Origin: an uncultured Pseudohongiella sp.
Lineage (GTDB): Bacteria; Pseudomonadota; Gammaproteobacteria; Pseudomonadales; Pseudohongiellaceae
DNA: 64,000 nucleotides
Assembly (NCBI GenBank): GCA_951812715.1
Contig: OX638323.1
Span: forward strand, 1,964,577 to 2,028,576
Direction of reading: 5' to 3'
This document shows, one piece after another, positions 11,761 through 21,053 of the stretch; within the stretch, counting starts at the first letter, position 1, and each line of letters starts with the position of its first letter. The notes below the pieces were generated by a model. It was not told the DNA's origin, ran no database searches, and worked only from the letters and a program-made list of their open reading frames with translations. Made by a program: the position numbers and the translations under genes.

Positions 11761-13664
11761 CTGGCCTTGCGCCGGATCAACTGCTGCTTCTTCAGATAAA
11801 TCAGGATGAGGGAAAGCGCGGCCGGCGTCATTCCCGGTATCCGCGCGGCGCGGCCGAGGTTTTCGGGCCGGGCTTCGAGCAGCTTTTGCTTGAGTTCATT
11901 GGACAGGCCGGACATGCCCGCATAGTCCAGATCAGGCGGCAGATACGTATCTTCCTGCCGACGCAGCCGTTCGATTTCTTCCTGCTGCCGATCGATATAT
12001 CCCTGGTACTTGATCTGTATCTCTACCTGCTCGGCCACTTGCTCTTGCAGCGGCGAGCCGTCTGCCCGCGGTGCATCGGGATCGGCCAGGTTTAGCAGTT
12101 TGCCGTAACTCAACTCCGGCCGCGCCAACAGTTGCGCCAAACTCTTTTCCCGCGCAAGCGGCCGCTCAAGCTCCTCGCCAAGCCGCCGGGCCGCATCGCT
12201 GTCCGGGTGAACCCGATAATCGCGCAAGCGTTGCAATTCGGCTTCCAGCCGCTCCCGCTTTTCCTTGAAAAAGCGCCAGCGCTCATCGTCGACCAGATTC
12301 ATTTCACGGCCGGCCGGCGTCAGACGCAGATCGGCATTGTCTTCGCGCAAGGTGAGCCGATATTCGGCGCGGCTGGTGAACATGCGATACGGTTCGTTGG
12401 CGCCGAGCCGAATCAGATCGTCGATCAGTACGCCGATATAGGCCTGATCTCGCCGCGGACACCAGTAATCCTTTCCGGCCGCGGCACGGGCGGCGTTCAG
12501 CCCGGCCAGCAGGCCCTGGGCCGCGGCTTCTTCATAGCCGGTGGTGCCGTTGATTTGTCCGGCCAGATAAAGACCGGGAATGAACTTGCTTTCCAGAGAG
12601 TAATGCAAATCCCTCGGGTCAAAGAAATCGTATTCGATCGCATAGCCGGGGCGAGTGATATGCGCATTCTCGAAACCACGAATGCGCCGCACCATTTCCA
12701 CCTGCGCGTCGAAAGGCAAGCTGGTCGAAATACCGTTGGGATAAATCTCGGCGGCATCAAGGCCTTCCGGTTCGACAAAAATCTGATGCGAATCCTTGTC
12801 GGCGAAACGCGTTACCTTGTCTTCAATGGAGGGACAATAGCGCGGTCCCGCCCCATCGATCACGCCGGTATACATCGGCGACCGGTCCAGTGCGCCGCGG
12901 ATGATCTCGTGGCATTCTTCATTGGTGGCGGTGATGTGGCAATTCACCTGCCGCGGATGGTCGGCCCGGCGGCCCAGGAACGACATTACCGGCGCTGGTT
13001 CGTCGCCTTGCTGGACTTGCATGACCGAGAAGTCGAGGCTTTTCGCGTCCAGTCGCGGCGGCGTGCCGGTTTTCAGCCGATCGACCCGAAATGGCAGTTC
13101 CCGCAGGCGCCGCGCCAGGGCAAGGGCCGGCGGGTCTCCGGCGCGGCCACCGGCGATGTTCGCCAAACCGACGTGGATGCTGCCGCCGAGGAAAGTTCCC
13201 GTGGTAAGCACCACTGCCCGCGCCCGGATTTCAATGCCAAGTCCGGTTACTACGCCAACGGCGCGAACGCCATCCATGATCAGATCGTCCACGGATTGCT
13301 GCAGTACCGACAAACCGGGTTGATGTTCCACCGCTCGACGGATCGCGCCGCGATACAACACCCGGTCGGCCTGGGCCCGGGTCGCCCGGACCGCGGCCCC
13401 CTTGCTCGCGTTGAGTACGCGGAACTGAATGCCGGCGTGATCCACGGCAAGCGCCATCGCACCGCCGAGGGCGTCGATCTCGCGCACTAGATGGCTTTTG
13501 CCGATGCCGCCGATCGCCGGATTGCAGGACATCTGACCGATGGTTTCGATGCTGTGTGTAATCAGCAGCGTGTGCGCGCCCTGCCGCGCCGAAGCCAAAG
13601 CGGCTTCCGTGCCGGCGTGACCGCCACCGATCACGATGACGTCAAAGCTGTTGCCGTAGCGCAT
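11757..13664 (-). CDS. mnmG: tRNA uridine-5-carboxymethylaminomethyl modification FAD enzyme
   Basis: MnmG (GidA), 635 residues, normal. With MnmE it modifies wobble uridine-34 of several tRNAs. The FAD-binding motif is [19 protein letters not shown] near residue 9. The family segments [22 protein letters not shown] and [11 protein letters not shown] are present (read in part). The C-terminal MnmE-binding domain ends in [19 protein letters not shown], which contains the GxTPAA motif. It is transcribed leftward with rsmG and faces a 301-base spacer to mnmE. Confidence 0.97.
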   Translation of the reverse strand: MRYGNSFDVIVIGGGHAGTEAALASARQGAHTLLITHSIETIGQMSCNPAIGGIGKSHLVREIDALGGAMALAVDHAGIQFRVLNASKGAAVRATRAQADRVLYRGAIRRAVEHQPGLSVLQQSVDDLIMDGVRAVGVVTGLGIEIRARAVVLTTGTFLGGSIHVGLANIAGGRAGDPPALALARRLRELPFRVDRLKTGTPPRLDAKSLDFSVMQVQQGDEPAPVMSFLGRRADHPRQVNCHITATNEECHEIIRGALDRSPMYTGVIDGAGPRYCPSIEDKVTRFADKDSHQIFVEPEGLDAAEIYPNGISTSLPFDAQVEMVRRIRGFENAHITRPGYAIEYDFFDPRDLHYSLESKFIPGLYLAGQINGTTGYEEAAAQGLLAGLNAARAAAGKDYWCPRRDQAYIGVLIDDLIRLGANEPYRMFTSRAEYRLTLREDNADLRLTPAGREMNLVDDERWRFFKEKRERLEAELQRLRDYRVHPDSDAARRLGEELERPLAREKSLAQLLARPELSYGKLLNLADPDAPRADGSPLQEQVAEQVEIQIKYQGYIDRQQEEIERLRRQEDTYLPPDLDYAGMSGLSNELKQKLLEARPENLGRAARIPGMTPAALSLILIYLKKQQLIRRKAS

Positions 13665-13965
13665 GTTCCGGGCCTGATTTCGAGAAGCGGCGGAGTATAC
13701 CGCTTAATATGTTAAGTATATATGTGTAAAAGAATTAAAAGCATAGTAGCAGTCGTAACAGTGCAAGCCTGAAACTGTTGAAAACCGAATATTCCCCGCC
13801 TGACTCAAGCAGTTGGCTGGTGCAAAACCCGGTGCGTCGGCTGGTATTTTCCTCGGTGCAACCGATGAGCCGGCCGGGGACAAATTCTGAGCCGGATTCA
13901 AGCCGCCAATTTCATCCAGAACTTATCCCATTCTCGAAGGTGGTTATCAACAGGTAGTGAGCAAC
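13665..13965. other. mnmG-mnmE spacer with DnaA-box-like sites
   Basis: No gene in this 301-base gap. The 13700-13745 part is AT-rich. Near its other end it has TTATCAACA (13944-13952, one mismatch from the DnaA box TTATCCACA) and a weaker TTATCCCAT at 13923. In Enterobacteria oriC lies beside mnmG, so this is the second-best origin candidate after the rpmH-dnaA spacer. Confidence 0.4.
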
Positions 13966-15375
13966 TTATTTTCCGATGCAGAAGCGGCTGAATATTTCGC
14001 CCAACAGGTCATCGGAAGTGACCTCGCCGGTGATCCGGCCGAGCGCCGCCTGCGCCAGCCGCAGATCTTCCGCAATCAACTCAAGCGGACTTTGCGCTGT
14101 CAGATTTTCGGTCGCCGCCCGGCATTGCTCCCGGGCCTCTTCAATCGCTTCAAGATGGCGCGCCCGGGCGACGAACGCATCTTCGCCGCCGGCAAAGGCG
14201 ACAAAGGTCTTCAGATGGTTGGTAAGCAAGTCGATACCGGAGCCGTCTCTCGCGCAGAGGCGAATAAGCGCAAGTTCGATTCCGTCAATCCGCGTTTGCT
14301 CCGCCGCCGGAGGTAGCGGCAACAGGTCGGTCTTGTTCAGCACCAGGCTGGTGCGGCGCAACACATCGCCTCGGTCTTCGCTGTTTTGCAGGAATTCCTC
14401 GAGCGGTCGCAGCGCCTGGCGCAGATCGTTCGCTCCAAGGCCTTCGCCGCGGTCGGGAAACAGTGTCGAATCTATAACGAGCAGAATGACATCGGCGGTT
14501 TCGATCGCGCCCCTGGCGCGGTTGACTCCTTCTCGCTCAATGACGTCCCCGCTTTCGCGCAGACCGGCGGTATCGATCAACTGCAATGGCAAATCGTCGA
14601 CCAGGATACGCTGAGAAAGCACATCCCTGGTGGTGCCCGGGATAGGCGTAACGATAGCGGTCTGCTGTCCTGACAGACAGTTCATCAAGCTGGATTTGCC
14701 AGCATTGGGCAAGCCCGCCAGGACCACGGTTATGCCCTGATTGAGCAAGGCGCCCTGGCGGCTTTGAGCGTGAATTCTATCCAGCCGCTCAATAATGCCT
14801 GCCAGGCTTTGCCGCAATTCCTCCCATTGCAGCACTTCGATATCGCTATCGGAAAAATCGATAGCGCTTTCGGTCTGGACGCGCAACTGGGTCAGCAATG
14901 CCGTAAGCTCTTGAATGCGAAGGGAAAAATCGCCGGTAAGAGTGCGTATCGCGGAACGCGCGGCCTGACGGGAATCGGCGTCAATCAAGTCGGCGATGGC
15001 CTCGGCCTGGACCAGATCCATTTTGCCGTTCAGGAAGGCGCGCTCGGAAAACTCACCCGGCCGCGCCGCGCGGGCGCCAAGCGCCAAAGCGCGGTCCCGC
15101 AGTGATTCGAGTACCACGCGGCCGCCATGGCCTTGTAATTCGAGCACGTCCTCGCCGGTAAAGGAATTTGGCGCCGGGAAGAAAAGCGCGATGCCGCGAT
15201 CAAGAATGGCGCCGTGCTCGTCTAGGAAATCGCAGAAATGCGCCCGCCTCGGCGCGGGCCGAAAGCCGAGCAGGCTTGCGGCCATGCCGGCCAGCGAGTT
15301 GCCGGAAATTCGCAAAACGCCAATGCTGCCTCGCCCTGGCGCGGTGGCGATGGCGCAGATGATGCGATCATCCAT
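13966..15375 (-). CDS. mnmE: tRNA modification GTPase MnmE
   Basis: MnmE (TrmE), 469 residues from the chosen ATG at 15373-15375 (MDDRIICAIATAPGRGSIGV), where family members begin; an in-frame ATG at 15426 would add 17 residues. The N-terminal tetrahydrofolate-binding domain, central helical domain, and inserted G domain are visible: G1 GLPNAGKSSLMNCL near residue 224, G2/G3 GTTRDVL and DTAGLR, G4 NKTD. The C-terminus is CIGK, the catalytic C-(I/L/V)-G-K motif. It partners MnmG, encoded downstream. Confidence 0.95.
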   Translation of the reverse strand: MDDRIICAIATAPGRGSIGVLRISGNSLAGMAASLLGFRPAPRRAHFCDFLDEHGAILDRGIALFFPAPNSFTGEDVLELQGHGGRVVLESLRDRALALGARAARPGEFSERAFLNGKMDLVQAEAIADLIDADSRQAARSAIRTLTGDFSLRIQELTALLTQLRVQTESAIDFSDSDIEVLQWEELRQSLAGIIERLDRIHAQSRQGALLNQGITVVLAGLPNAGKSSLMNCLSGQQTAIVTPIPGTTRDVLSQRILVDDLPLQLIDTAGLRESGDVIEREGVNRARGAIETADVILLVIDSTLFPDRGEGLGANDLRQALRPLEEFLQNSEDRGDVLRRTSLVLNKTDLLPLPPAAEQTRIDGIELALIRLCARDGSGIDLLTNHLKTFVAFAGGEDAFVARARHLEAIEEAREQCRAATENLTAQSPLELIAEDLRLAQAALGRITGEVTSDDLLGEIFSRFCIGK

Positions 15376-15457
15376 GATTGGAATGCGGAAATTGGCGCCG
15401 GTCTGACGCAAGGCTGTTGGGATCATCCATTGCTGGATTCCGGTTGTTGATGCCGGT

Positions 15458-17137
15458 TTAGCGGGAGACTCCGTATTCGGCGTCGATCTTGCGGGTGATA
15501 TACCACTGTTGCAGGATGCTCAGAAGGCCGTTGGTCAGCCAGTACAGCACCAGGCCGGAAGGGAACCAGAGAAAAAGCACGGTCATCATGATCGGCATGA
15601 ATTTCATCATCTGGGCATGCATGGGATCCGCCGGCGCGGGACTCATGCTCGTTTGCAGATACATGGTGGCGCCCATCAGCAACGGCAGCACAAAAAACGG
15701 ATCGCGCACCGACAGATCGTTCAGCCAGAGCAGGAACGGCGCATGGCGCAGTTCGACGCTTTGCATCAGCACCCAGTACAGCGCGATGAACACGGGCATC
15801 TGCACCAGCAGCGGCAAACAGCCGCCAAAGGGATTGATTTTTTCCTTCTTGTACAATTCCATCTGTGCCTGCTGCAATTTCGCGCGATCATCCCCAAAGC
15901 GTTCCTTTAACTGCTGGATTTTAGGCATCAGCCGGCGCATTCCGGCCATGGAGCGGTATTGTGTTTCGGAAAGCTTGTAGAAAATCAGCTTGACCACCAG
16001 CGTCAGCAGGATGATGGAAACGCCATAGTTGCCGACGAATGAATCGATCCGCGTCAGCAGCCAATAGATCGGCGCGGCCAGGAACCAGAGAAAACTGTAG
16101 TCTACGGTCAGATCGAGGTTGTCGGAGATTGCCGCGAGCGAATATTGATCTTTCGGACCGGCATAAAATTGCATGTTGGCCGAACCCGAAGCGCCGGGGG
16201 CGACTTGCAGGGATGAACCGGTGAACTCACCGATGAATTGGCCGGAGGTGCTTCTGCGCAAGGTATAACGATTGGGCGCTGTGGTATCGGGTATCCACGC
16301 GCTGAGAAAATAGTGCTGGCTCAAGCCCACCCATCCGCCGGTCTGCTCAAGCGAAAAGGGGGCGTCGGCGATATCATCGAAATCAAGTTCCTGATAAGGG
16401 TCGTCGTCGCTGGTGATGACATAGCCGAGATAGGTTCTGGTCAAACGGCTGCTGCTGCTTGGGTCGGAAAAATCATGCCGGCGAATCTGCCCGAACGGAT
16501 TGGCTTGCCAGTTTTGCCCGGAACGGTTCTCGACAATGAATGAGATATCGATCAGATAGCTATCGCGGGTAAAGGTGAAACGCTTGGTGACATCGATATT
16601 GTTTACCGTGGTCAGCCGCAGATCCACGTTCAGATTGTCGGCGCCATCGGCGAGTCGATATTCGGACGCCGCGGCGCGATATCGAGCGCGGCCATTGTTG
16701 TCGATGCCGTCCGGGCCGACCAGCCCGCTTGTGGATACGAATTCTCGGCCCGGTCCGGATTCCAGCAACACGAACGGATCGTTCGCAACTTCAAGTTCGC
16801 GCAAATACTTGGGCAGGGCCAGGTAGACTATGTCGCCCCCCGCCGGGTCGATCCGCAAGTCCAGGGTATCCGTGCTGACATGGATCAGTCCGGTTCGTTC
16901 GGTGATGGTCTGGAGCGCCACGGATTCACTGGAGGCGGCAGGTATATCGCTGGGAACCTGCACTGGCAAGTCGGGCGCCGCTATAGCCGCCGCCGGTTCC
17001 GGCAGTTCGGATTGCGCCGCCGGCGCCTCCTGACTGCCGTCGTTTATCGTCGGCGGATAGTCTTCCTGCCAGGCCAGCAGCATCAGATAGGTGATGACCG
17101 CTAGCGATGTATATAGCAAGTAACGCGCGAATTTCAC
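15458..17137 (-). CDS. yidC: Membrane protein insertase YidC
   Basis: YidC/Oxa1 insertase, 559 residues, the long Gram-negative form. One N-terminal membrane helix (residues 5-22) is followed by a large periplasmic beta-sandwich (about 60-340) and then five membrane helices in the C-terminal third. Conserved segments include YRSMAGMRRLMPKIQQLKERFGDD (read in part) and NPFGGCLPLLVQMPVFIALYWVL, with the hydrophilic-groove region. It inserts inner-membrane proteins, including the F0 c subunit, alone or with Sec. It follows yidD by one base on the same strand. Confidence 0.97.
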   Translation of the reverse strand: MKFARYLLYTSLAVITYLMLLAWQEDYPPTINDGSQEAPAAQSELPEPAAAIAAPDLPVQVPSDIPAASSESVALQTITERTGLIHVSTDTLDLRIDPAGGDIVYLALPKYLRELEVANDPFVLLESGPGREFVSTSGLVGPDGIDNNGRARYRAAASEYRLADGADNLNVDLRLTTVNNIDVTKRFTFTRDSYLIDISFIVENRSGQNWQANPFGQIRRHDFSDPSSSSRLTRTYLGYVITSDDDPYQELDFDDIADAPFSLEQTGGWVGLSQHYFLSAWIPDTTAPNRYTLRRSTSGQFIGEFTGSSLQVAPGASGSANMQFYAGPKDQYSLAAISDNLDLTVDYSFLWFLAAPIYWLLTRIDSFVGNYGVSIILLTLVVKLIFYKLSETQYRSMAGMRRLMPKIQQLKERFGDDRAKLQQAQMELYKKEKINPFGGCLPLLVQMPVFIALYWVLMQSVELRHAPFLLWLNDLSVRDPFFVLPLLMGATMYLQTSMSPAPADPMHAQMMKFMPIMMTVLFLWFPSGLVLYWLTNGLLSILQQWYITRKIDAEYGVSR

Positions 17138-17138
17138 T

Positions 17139-17381
17139 TCATTCAGCCCTTTGCCGCGCGAGTTCCGAGCCCGGTACCGGATCGCAGCCGCCCTCGTGCC
17201 ATGGATGACAGCGGCAAATCCGTTTTATGCCCAGCCAGAGTCCCTTGCCGGCGCCATGAATTGCTATGGCGTCCCGGGCGTATTGCGAGCAACTGGGGTA
17301 AAAACGGCATTGGGAAAATAGCAGGCGGCTGAGCGTAAGCTGGTAGCAGCCGATCAGCTTGATGAGCGCGTATCTGATCAT
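17139..17381 (-). CDS. yidD: Membrane insertion efficiency factor YidD
   Basis: Small 80-residue YidD-family protein (UPF0161). It has the three conserved cysteine regions: RFYPSCSQYARDAI and RICRCHPWHEGGCDPVP (read in part). The N-terminus is amphipathic (YALIKLIGCYQLTLSRLL). It is thought to assist YidC-dependent insertion. It overlaps the end of rnpA by four bases and is followed at once by yidC, the classical arrangement. Confidence 0.95.
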   Translation of the reverse strand: MIRYALIKLIGCYQLTLSRLLFSQCRFYPSCSQYARDAIAIHGAGKGLWLGIKRICRCHPWHEGGCDPVPGSELARQRAE

Positions 17382-17779
17382 GATAGAGGCGATTCCTGCC
17401 GGTTGTTCGCGCCGCCGCCGCGCATTTTGCCCATCAGATCATTCCATAAGCCATTGAGCTTCTGATTAATAGACACATTCGCGAGCTTGTGAGCGTCCTT
17501 TCTTGCCAAAACGACCAGATCGACTCCGCAAAGTTCTGCCCGCCGCTTGCGAAAACCTTCCCGGATCAACCGCTTTACGCGATTGCGCTGTATAGCGGCC
17601 GGAACGTTTTTTCGCGAGACAACCAGGCCAAGTCTTGCCGTGGCTGCCTCATTCGGTATCCCAAGCACGAGGAAATGGCGGCAGGAAACCTTGAATCGAG
17701 CGTTGGAAAAGACCGCCCGGAACTCCCCGGCGCGCAGCAACCTTGAAGTTGGTGGCAAACCGAATACGGTCACGGCCAA
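17378..17779 (-). CDS. rnpA: Ribonuclease P protein component
   Basis: RnpA, up to 133 residues, the protein cofactor of RNase P that helps mature tRNA 5' ends. The RNR motif region is present as AAIQRNRVKRLIREGFRKRR near residue 60. The first possible start is TTG at 17777-17779, immediately after an in-frame TGA; a GTG two codons later at 17771-17773 is an equal candidate. It follows rpmH by 30 bases. Confidence 0.94.
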   Translation of the reverse strand: MAVTVFGLPPTSRLLRAGEFRAVFSNARFKVSCRHFLVLGIPNEAATARLGLVVSRKNVPAAIQRNRVKRLIREGFRKRRAELCGVDLVVLARKDAHKLANVSINQKLNGLWNDLMGKMRGGGANNRQESPLS

Positions 17780-17809
17780 AGTTCACGGCGCCGAAGCTGA
17801 TGTAATGAC

Positions 17810-17944
17810 TCAGGCAGAAAGTCGGCTACGGCCTTTTGCCCGCCGCCGAGCCAGCACCTGGCGACCGCTTCGCGTTGCCATGCGAGCCCGGAAGCCATGA
17901 TTCCGGGCGCGCTTGATCCTGCTTGGCTGAAAAGTTCTTTTCAT
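17810..17944 (-). CDS. rpmH: 50S ribosomal protein L34
   Basis: A 44-residue protein beginning [20 protein letters not shown] and ending GRSRLSA. It has the invariant L34 composition: very Arg/Lys rich, with [19 protein letters not shown]. The start is the ATG at 17942-17944 and the stop TGA is at 17810-17812. It is the first gene of the rpmH-rnpA-yidD-yidC operon, transcribed away from dnaA, so it borders the likely origin. Confidence 0.98.
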   Translation of the reverse strand: MKRTFQPSRIKRARNHGFRARMATRSGRQVLARRRAKGRSRLSA

Positions 17945-18441
17945 GACTGTGTCCGATTCGCCAAGGCAAACCTTGGGCACCTGAAACCTGGGGCACGGAT
18001 TTTAGTGGTTTTAAGGGCATGTTGCAATTGCGTGCGCGGGCGCCGGTAGCAGCGTTCGCGCCGGTCGCGCAATTCACCGCTTCGTGCTTGTCAGATTAGA
18101 TCCGCGCCTTGGCACATTGTCGCCACATTTGTGCTCCCAAGCGGAGAAACAAGCATTGGATTGCCTTTGATTTTCAGCGAGTCTGCATACGAGTTCGGCG
18201 ACCTCGAACTTAGCAACAAGTTATCCACAGGTAATGCAGGCGGCCCCATAAAACGCGAAAAATTTTTTTACGGCGCTTTCTTTCGGAAGCCCGCAACGTT
18301 GCTGTTGTAAGGTTCTGAATATCCGAATAAAACAGCGTTATTCGAACACTGGGGGATGGTTGTTGCAATATTTGGAATAGCCGCGGACTTGCCGCTAGAA
18401 TGGTCAGAAAGTTGACACATTCTCAAGGCAGAGGAATCAAA
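17945..18441. other. oriC: Candidate replication origin between rpmH and dnaA
   Basis: A 497-base spacer between divergent rpmH and dnaA. It contains a perfect DnaA box TTATCCACA at 18221-18229, followed by an AT-rich run AAAAATTTTTTTA near 18259 that could be the unwinding element. All genes to the left in the window read leftward and the next four to the right read rightward, as expected at an origin. Only one perfect box is seen, fewer than in well-studied Pseudomonas origins, so the assignment is probable rather than proven. Promoters of rpmH and dnaA must also lie here. Confidence 0.6.
18221..18229 (+). promoter_or_regulatory. Perfect DnaA box
   Basis: TTATCCACA, an exact match to the high-affinity DnaA-binding consensus, 212 bases upstream of the dnaA start. 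It may serve in origin firing, in dnaA autoregulation, or both. Confidence 0.75.
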
Positions 18442-19866
18442 GTGACAGTGCCAATTTGGCAGAAATGCATCCAAACGCTACAAACCGAGATTTCACAGGG
18501 ACAATTCAATACCTGGATCCGTCCGCTCAGCGCCGAATTGGAACCGGATGGCAAGCTACTCTGGGTAAAGGCGCCCAATCGATTCATTCTCGATTGGGTC
18601 AGTTCCAAATTCATGATGCGAATCCGGGAGTTGATGCTGGAGATCGAACCCGGTCTGGAGGATGTCGCACTCGAAGTGGCGCCCGCGGAGAGTCATTCTC
18701 CAGCATATCGAAAGGCCGACCCGGACGCTACAAAAGAACTGAAAGCCGGCGCTGTGGCGCCCTGGCTCAGAGCCAATGGCGCCGGGAGTTCCAGGTCCGT
18801 TCTGCCCGCGGTCAGCGACTCGGCGGTCGGCAGAAAGTCGCGCCTGGAAGCCGACGTAAACCGATCCTGCACATTCACGAATTTCGTGGTAGGGCAGTCA
18901 AATCAACTGGCCCAGGCGGCGGCGTTGCAGGTAGCGGAAAATCCGGGCCGGGCGTATAACCCGCTGTTCATCTACGGTGGCGTCGGACTTGGCAAGACAC
19001 ACCTCATGCACGCGGTCGGCAACCGCATGCTTGAGCGAAATCCCGATGCCACCGTGAAGTTCGTCGATTGCGAAAAGTTCGTGAATGCCATGATCCAGGC
19101 ATTGCGGTTCAATGCCATGGATGAGTTCAAGCGCTATTACCGGTCGGTGGATGCACTATTGCTGGACGATGTTCATTTCCTCGCGCGGAAAGAGCGCTCG
19201 CAGGAAGAATTCTTCCATACTTTCAATACCTTGCTTGATGGTGGGCAACAAATTATTTTGACCTGCGACCGTTACTACAAAGCGATCGACGGCATTGAGC
19301 CAAGACTCAAATCGAGGTTTGGCTGGGGGCTATCCGTGGCGGTGGAGCCACCCGAACTGGAGACCAGGGTAGCAATTTTGATGAGCAAGGCCGGGGAAAT
19401 CGGTCTGGACCTTCCTAGTGACTCCGCGATATTTATCGCGCAGAAAGTTTGCAGTAGCGGCCGGGAGTTGGAAGGCGCGATAAAGAAAGTCAAAGCCTCG
19501 GCCCAATTTAAAGGCAGAGAGGTCGATATTGCCCTGGTAAAAGAGGCGCTATGGGACCTGTTTGCCCAACAGGACAAGTTGATCAGTATCGATAATATTC
19601 AGCGAACGGTTGCCCGATATTACAAGATCAACATGCGGGATATGCTATCCAAGCGCAGAAGCCGCTCGGTTACCCGGCCGCGGCAAGTGGCGATGGCCTT
19701 GACCCGGGAGCTTACTAGTCATAGTCTGCCGGAAATCGGCGAGGCCTACGGCGGCAGGGATCATACTACCGTGCTCCATGCTTGCCGCCAGGTAACGCGG
19801 TTGCGGCGCGCCTCGAAGGCTATGGAAGACGACTTTAATAATTTGCTGCGAGCATTGACCAACTGA
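18442..19866 (+). CDS. dnaA: Chromosomal replication initiator DnaA
   Basis: DnaA, 474 residues from the GTG at 18442-18444, which is preceded by GAGGA at a 6-base spacing; an upstream in-frame ATG at 18400 would add 14 unrelated residues. Domain I starts [15 protein letters not shown]. The AAA+ domain III has Walker [16 protein letters not shown] near residue 175 and Walker [11 protein letters not shown]. Domain IV ends with the DnaA-box recognition signature [15 protein letters not shown]. It opens DNA at oriC and loads the replicative helicase. Confidence 0.97.
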   Translation: MTVPIWQKCIQTLQTEISQGQFNTWIRPLSAELEPDGKLLWVKAPNRFILDWVSSKFMMRIRELMLEIEPGLEDVALEVAPAESHSPAYRKADPDATKELKAGAVAPWLRANGAGSSRSVLPAVSDSAVGRKSRLEADVNRSCTFTNFVVGQSNQLAQAAALQVAENPGRAYNPLFIYGGVGLGKTHLMHAVGNRMLERNPDATVKFVDCEKFVNAMIQALRFNAMDEFKRYYRSVDALLLDDVHFLARKERSQEEFFHTFNTLLDGGQQIILTCDRYYKAIDGIEPRLKSRFGWGLSVAVEPPELETRVAILMSKAGEIGLDLPSDSAIFIAQKVCSSGRELEGAIKKVKASAQFKGREVDIALVKEALWDLFAQQDKLISIDNIQRTVARYYKINMRDMLSKRRSRSVTRPRQVAMALTRELTSHSLPEIGEAYGGRDHTTVLHACRQVTRLRRASKAMEDDFNNLLRALTN

Positions 19867-19928
19867 ACATTCGGTTATGATTGGTCGCTGGCCACCGCTC
19901 GAACAGCACGAACCCAGGAAAACACAAT

Positions 19929-21032
19929 ATGCAATTCAAGATCGCGCGGGACGCGCTGCTCAAGCCGCTGCAACTTGTCAGCGCGGTAGTTGAGCGGCGT
20001 AGCACGCTTCCAGTGTTGTCCAACCTCTTGCTGGAGCTGCAAGGCAGTCGGCTCTTGCTGACAAGCAGCAATCAGGAACTGGAACTTTCGGCGGCAGTGG
20101 ATGTATCGGATGTAGGCGCCGAAGGCCGAATCACGGCATCCGCGCGCAAACTGTCCGATATCTGTCGGTCATTGCCGGAAGAGGCAGAGATTCAGTTGTC
20201 GCTGGAAGGCGCGCAGTTGAGGATCAAATCAGGCCGCAGTAATTTCACCCTTGCCACTTTGCCGGCGGAAGACTTCCCGAAGTCGGACAACGAGATCGAC
20301 ACCATCGCCCTGACGGTTACCCAGGGCCAACTTGCCGAGTTGCTGGCAAGCACGAGTTTTGCCATGGCGGCAAAGGACTTCCGACCGTATCTTAATGGGA
20401 TGCTTATAGAAGTAGATTCCAGTAGCTTACGTGCGGTAGCCACCGATGGCCACCGTCTCGCCCTGCACAGTTTGCAGGTAGAGAGCAAAACAGAGGAAAA
20501 GCAACGTCTGATTCTGCCGCGGCGTAGCGCATTGGAGATGGCGCGCCTGCTGCAGGATGATGAAGAACCGGTCACCTTGACCGGTGGGGCCAATCATTTT
20601 CGCGCGCAGATGAATAGCTGCACTCTGGTTTCCAAACTCGTCAACAGCCGTTATGCCGATTACGAAAGAGTAATACCGCGTAATGGCGCCAACGCGCTGG
20701 TCGGAAATTGTGCGGAATTGCGCCATGCCTGCCAGCGCGCGGCTATCCTGTTCAGCGAAAAATACCAGATCGCCAGCTTTCATCTTCGATCCGATGAGTT
20801 CAAGGTGGTGGCGCGGAATCCGGATCAGGAGTTTTCCGAAGAGTCGGTATCTGTCGATTATAAGGGAGAACCAATCGAAATCGGCTTTAACGTAAGCTAT
20901 CTGATCGACGTTTTTTCGGCCATCAGGACAGAGAAAGTACGCATGGAATTAACGGATGCAAACAGCGCCGTATTGATCGAGCCGGTGGAAAACTATGGCG
21001 CCTCCTTTGTTGTCAGCCCGTCTAGACTGTAA
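19929..21032 (+). CDS. dnaN: DNA polymerase III beta sliding clamp
   Basis: Beta clamp, 367 residues from the ATG at 19929 (MQFKIARDALLKPLQLVSAV). The in-frame upstream extension from 19881 is not conserved-looking. Three similar clamp domains can be followed: RRSTLPVLSNLLLEL, then ATDGHRLALHSL in the second, and a C-terminus ending AVLIEPVENYGASFVVSPSRL (read in part). The last residues differ from the usual VxPMRL but keep PSRL. It lies in the dnaA-dnaN-recF-gyrB operon. Confidence 0.96.
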   Translation: MQFKIARDALLKPLQLVSAVVERRSTLPVLSNLLLELQGSRLLLTSSNQELELSAAVDVSDVGAEGRITASARKLSDICRSLPEEAEIQLSLEGAQLRIKSGRSNFTLATLPAEDFPKSDNEIDTIALTVTQGQLAELLASTSFAMAAKDFRPYLNGMLIEVDSSSLRAVATDGHRLALHSLQVESKTEEKQRLILPRRSALEMARLLQDDEEPVTLTGGANHFRAQMNSCTLVSKLVNSRYADYERVIPRNGANALVGNCAELRHACQRAAILFSEKYQIASFHLRSDEFKVVARNPDQEFSEESVSVDYKGEPIEIGFNVSYLIDVFSAIRTEKVRMELTDANSAVLIEPVENYGASFVVSPSRL

Positions 21033-21053
21033 GGTTTCTAGCTGGCGATACTA

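Noticed and set aside
12132-13490. 452-codon open frame on the plus strand
   Set aside because: It lies entirely antisense to mnmG, whose motifs are complete. GC-rich coding DNA often leaves long opposite frames, and no family feature is visible in this one.
13704-13901. 65-codon frame in the mnmG-mnmE spacer
   Set aside because: No ribosome-binding site or family resemblance; the spacer looks regulatory.
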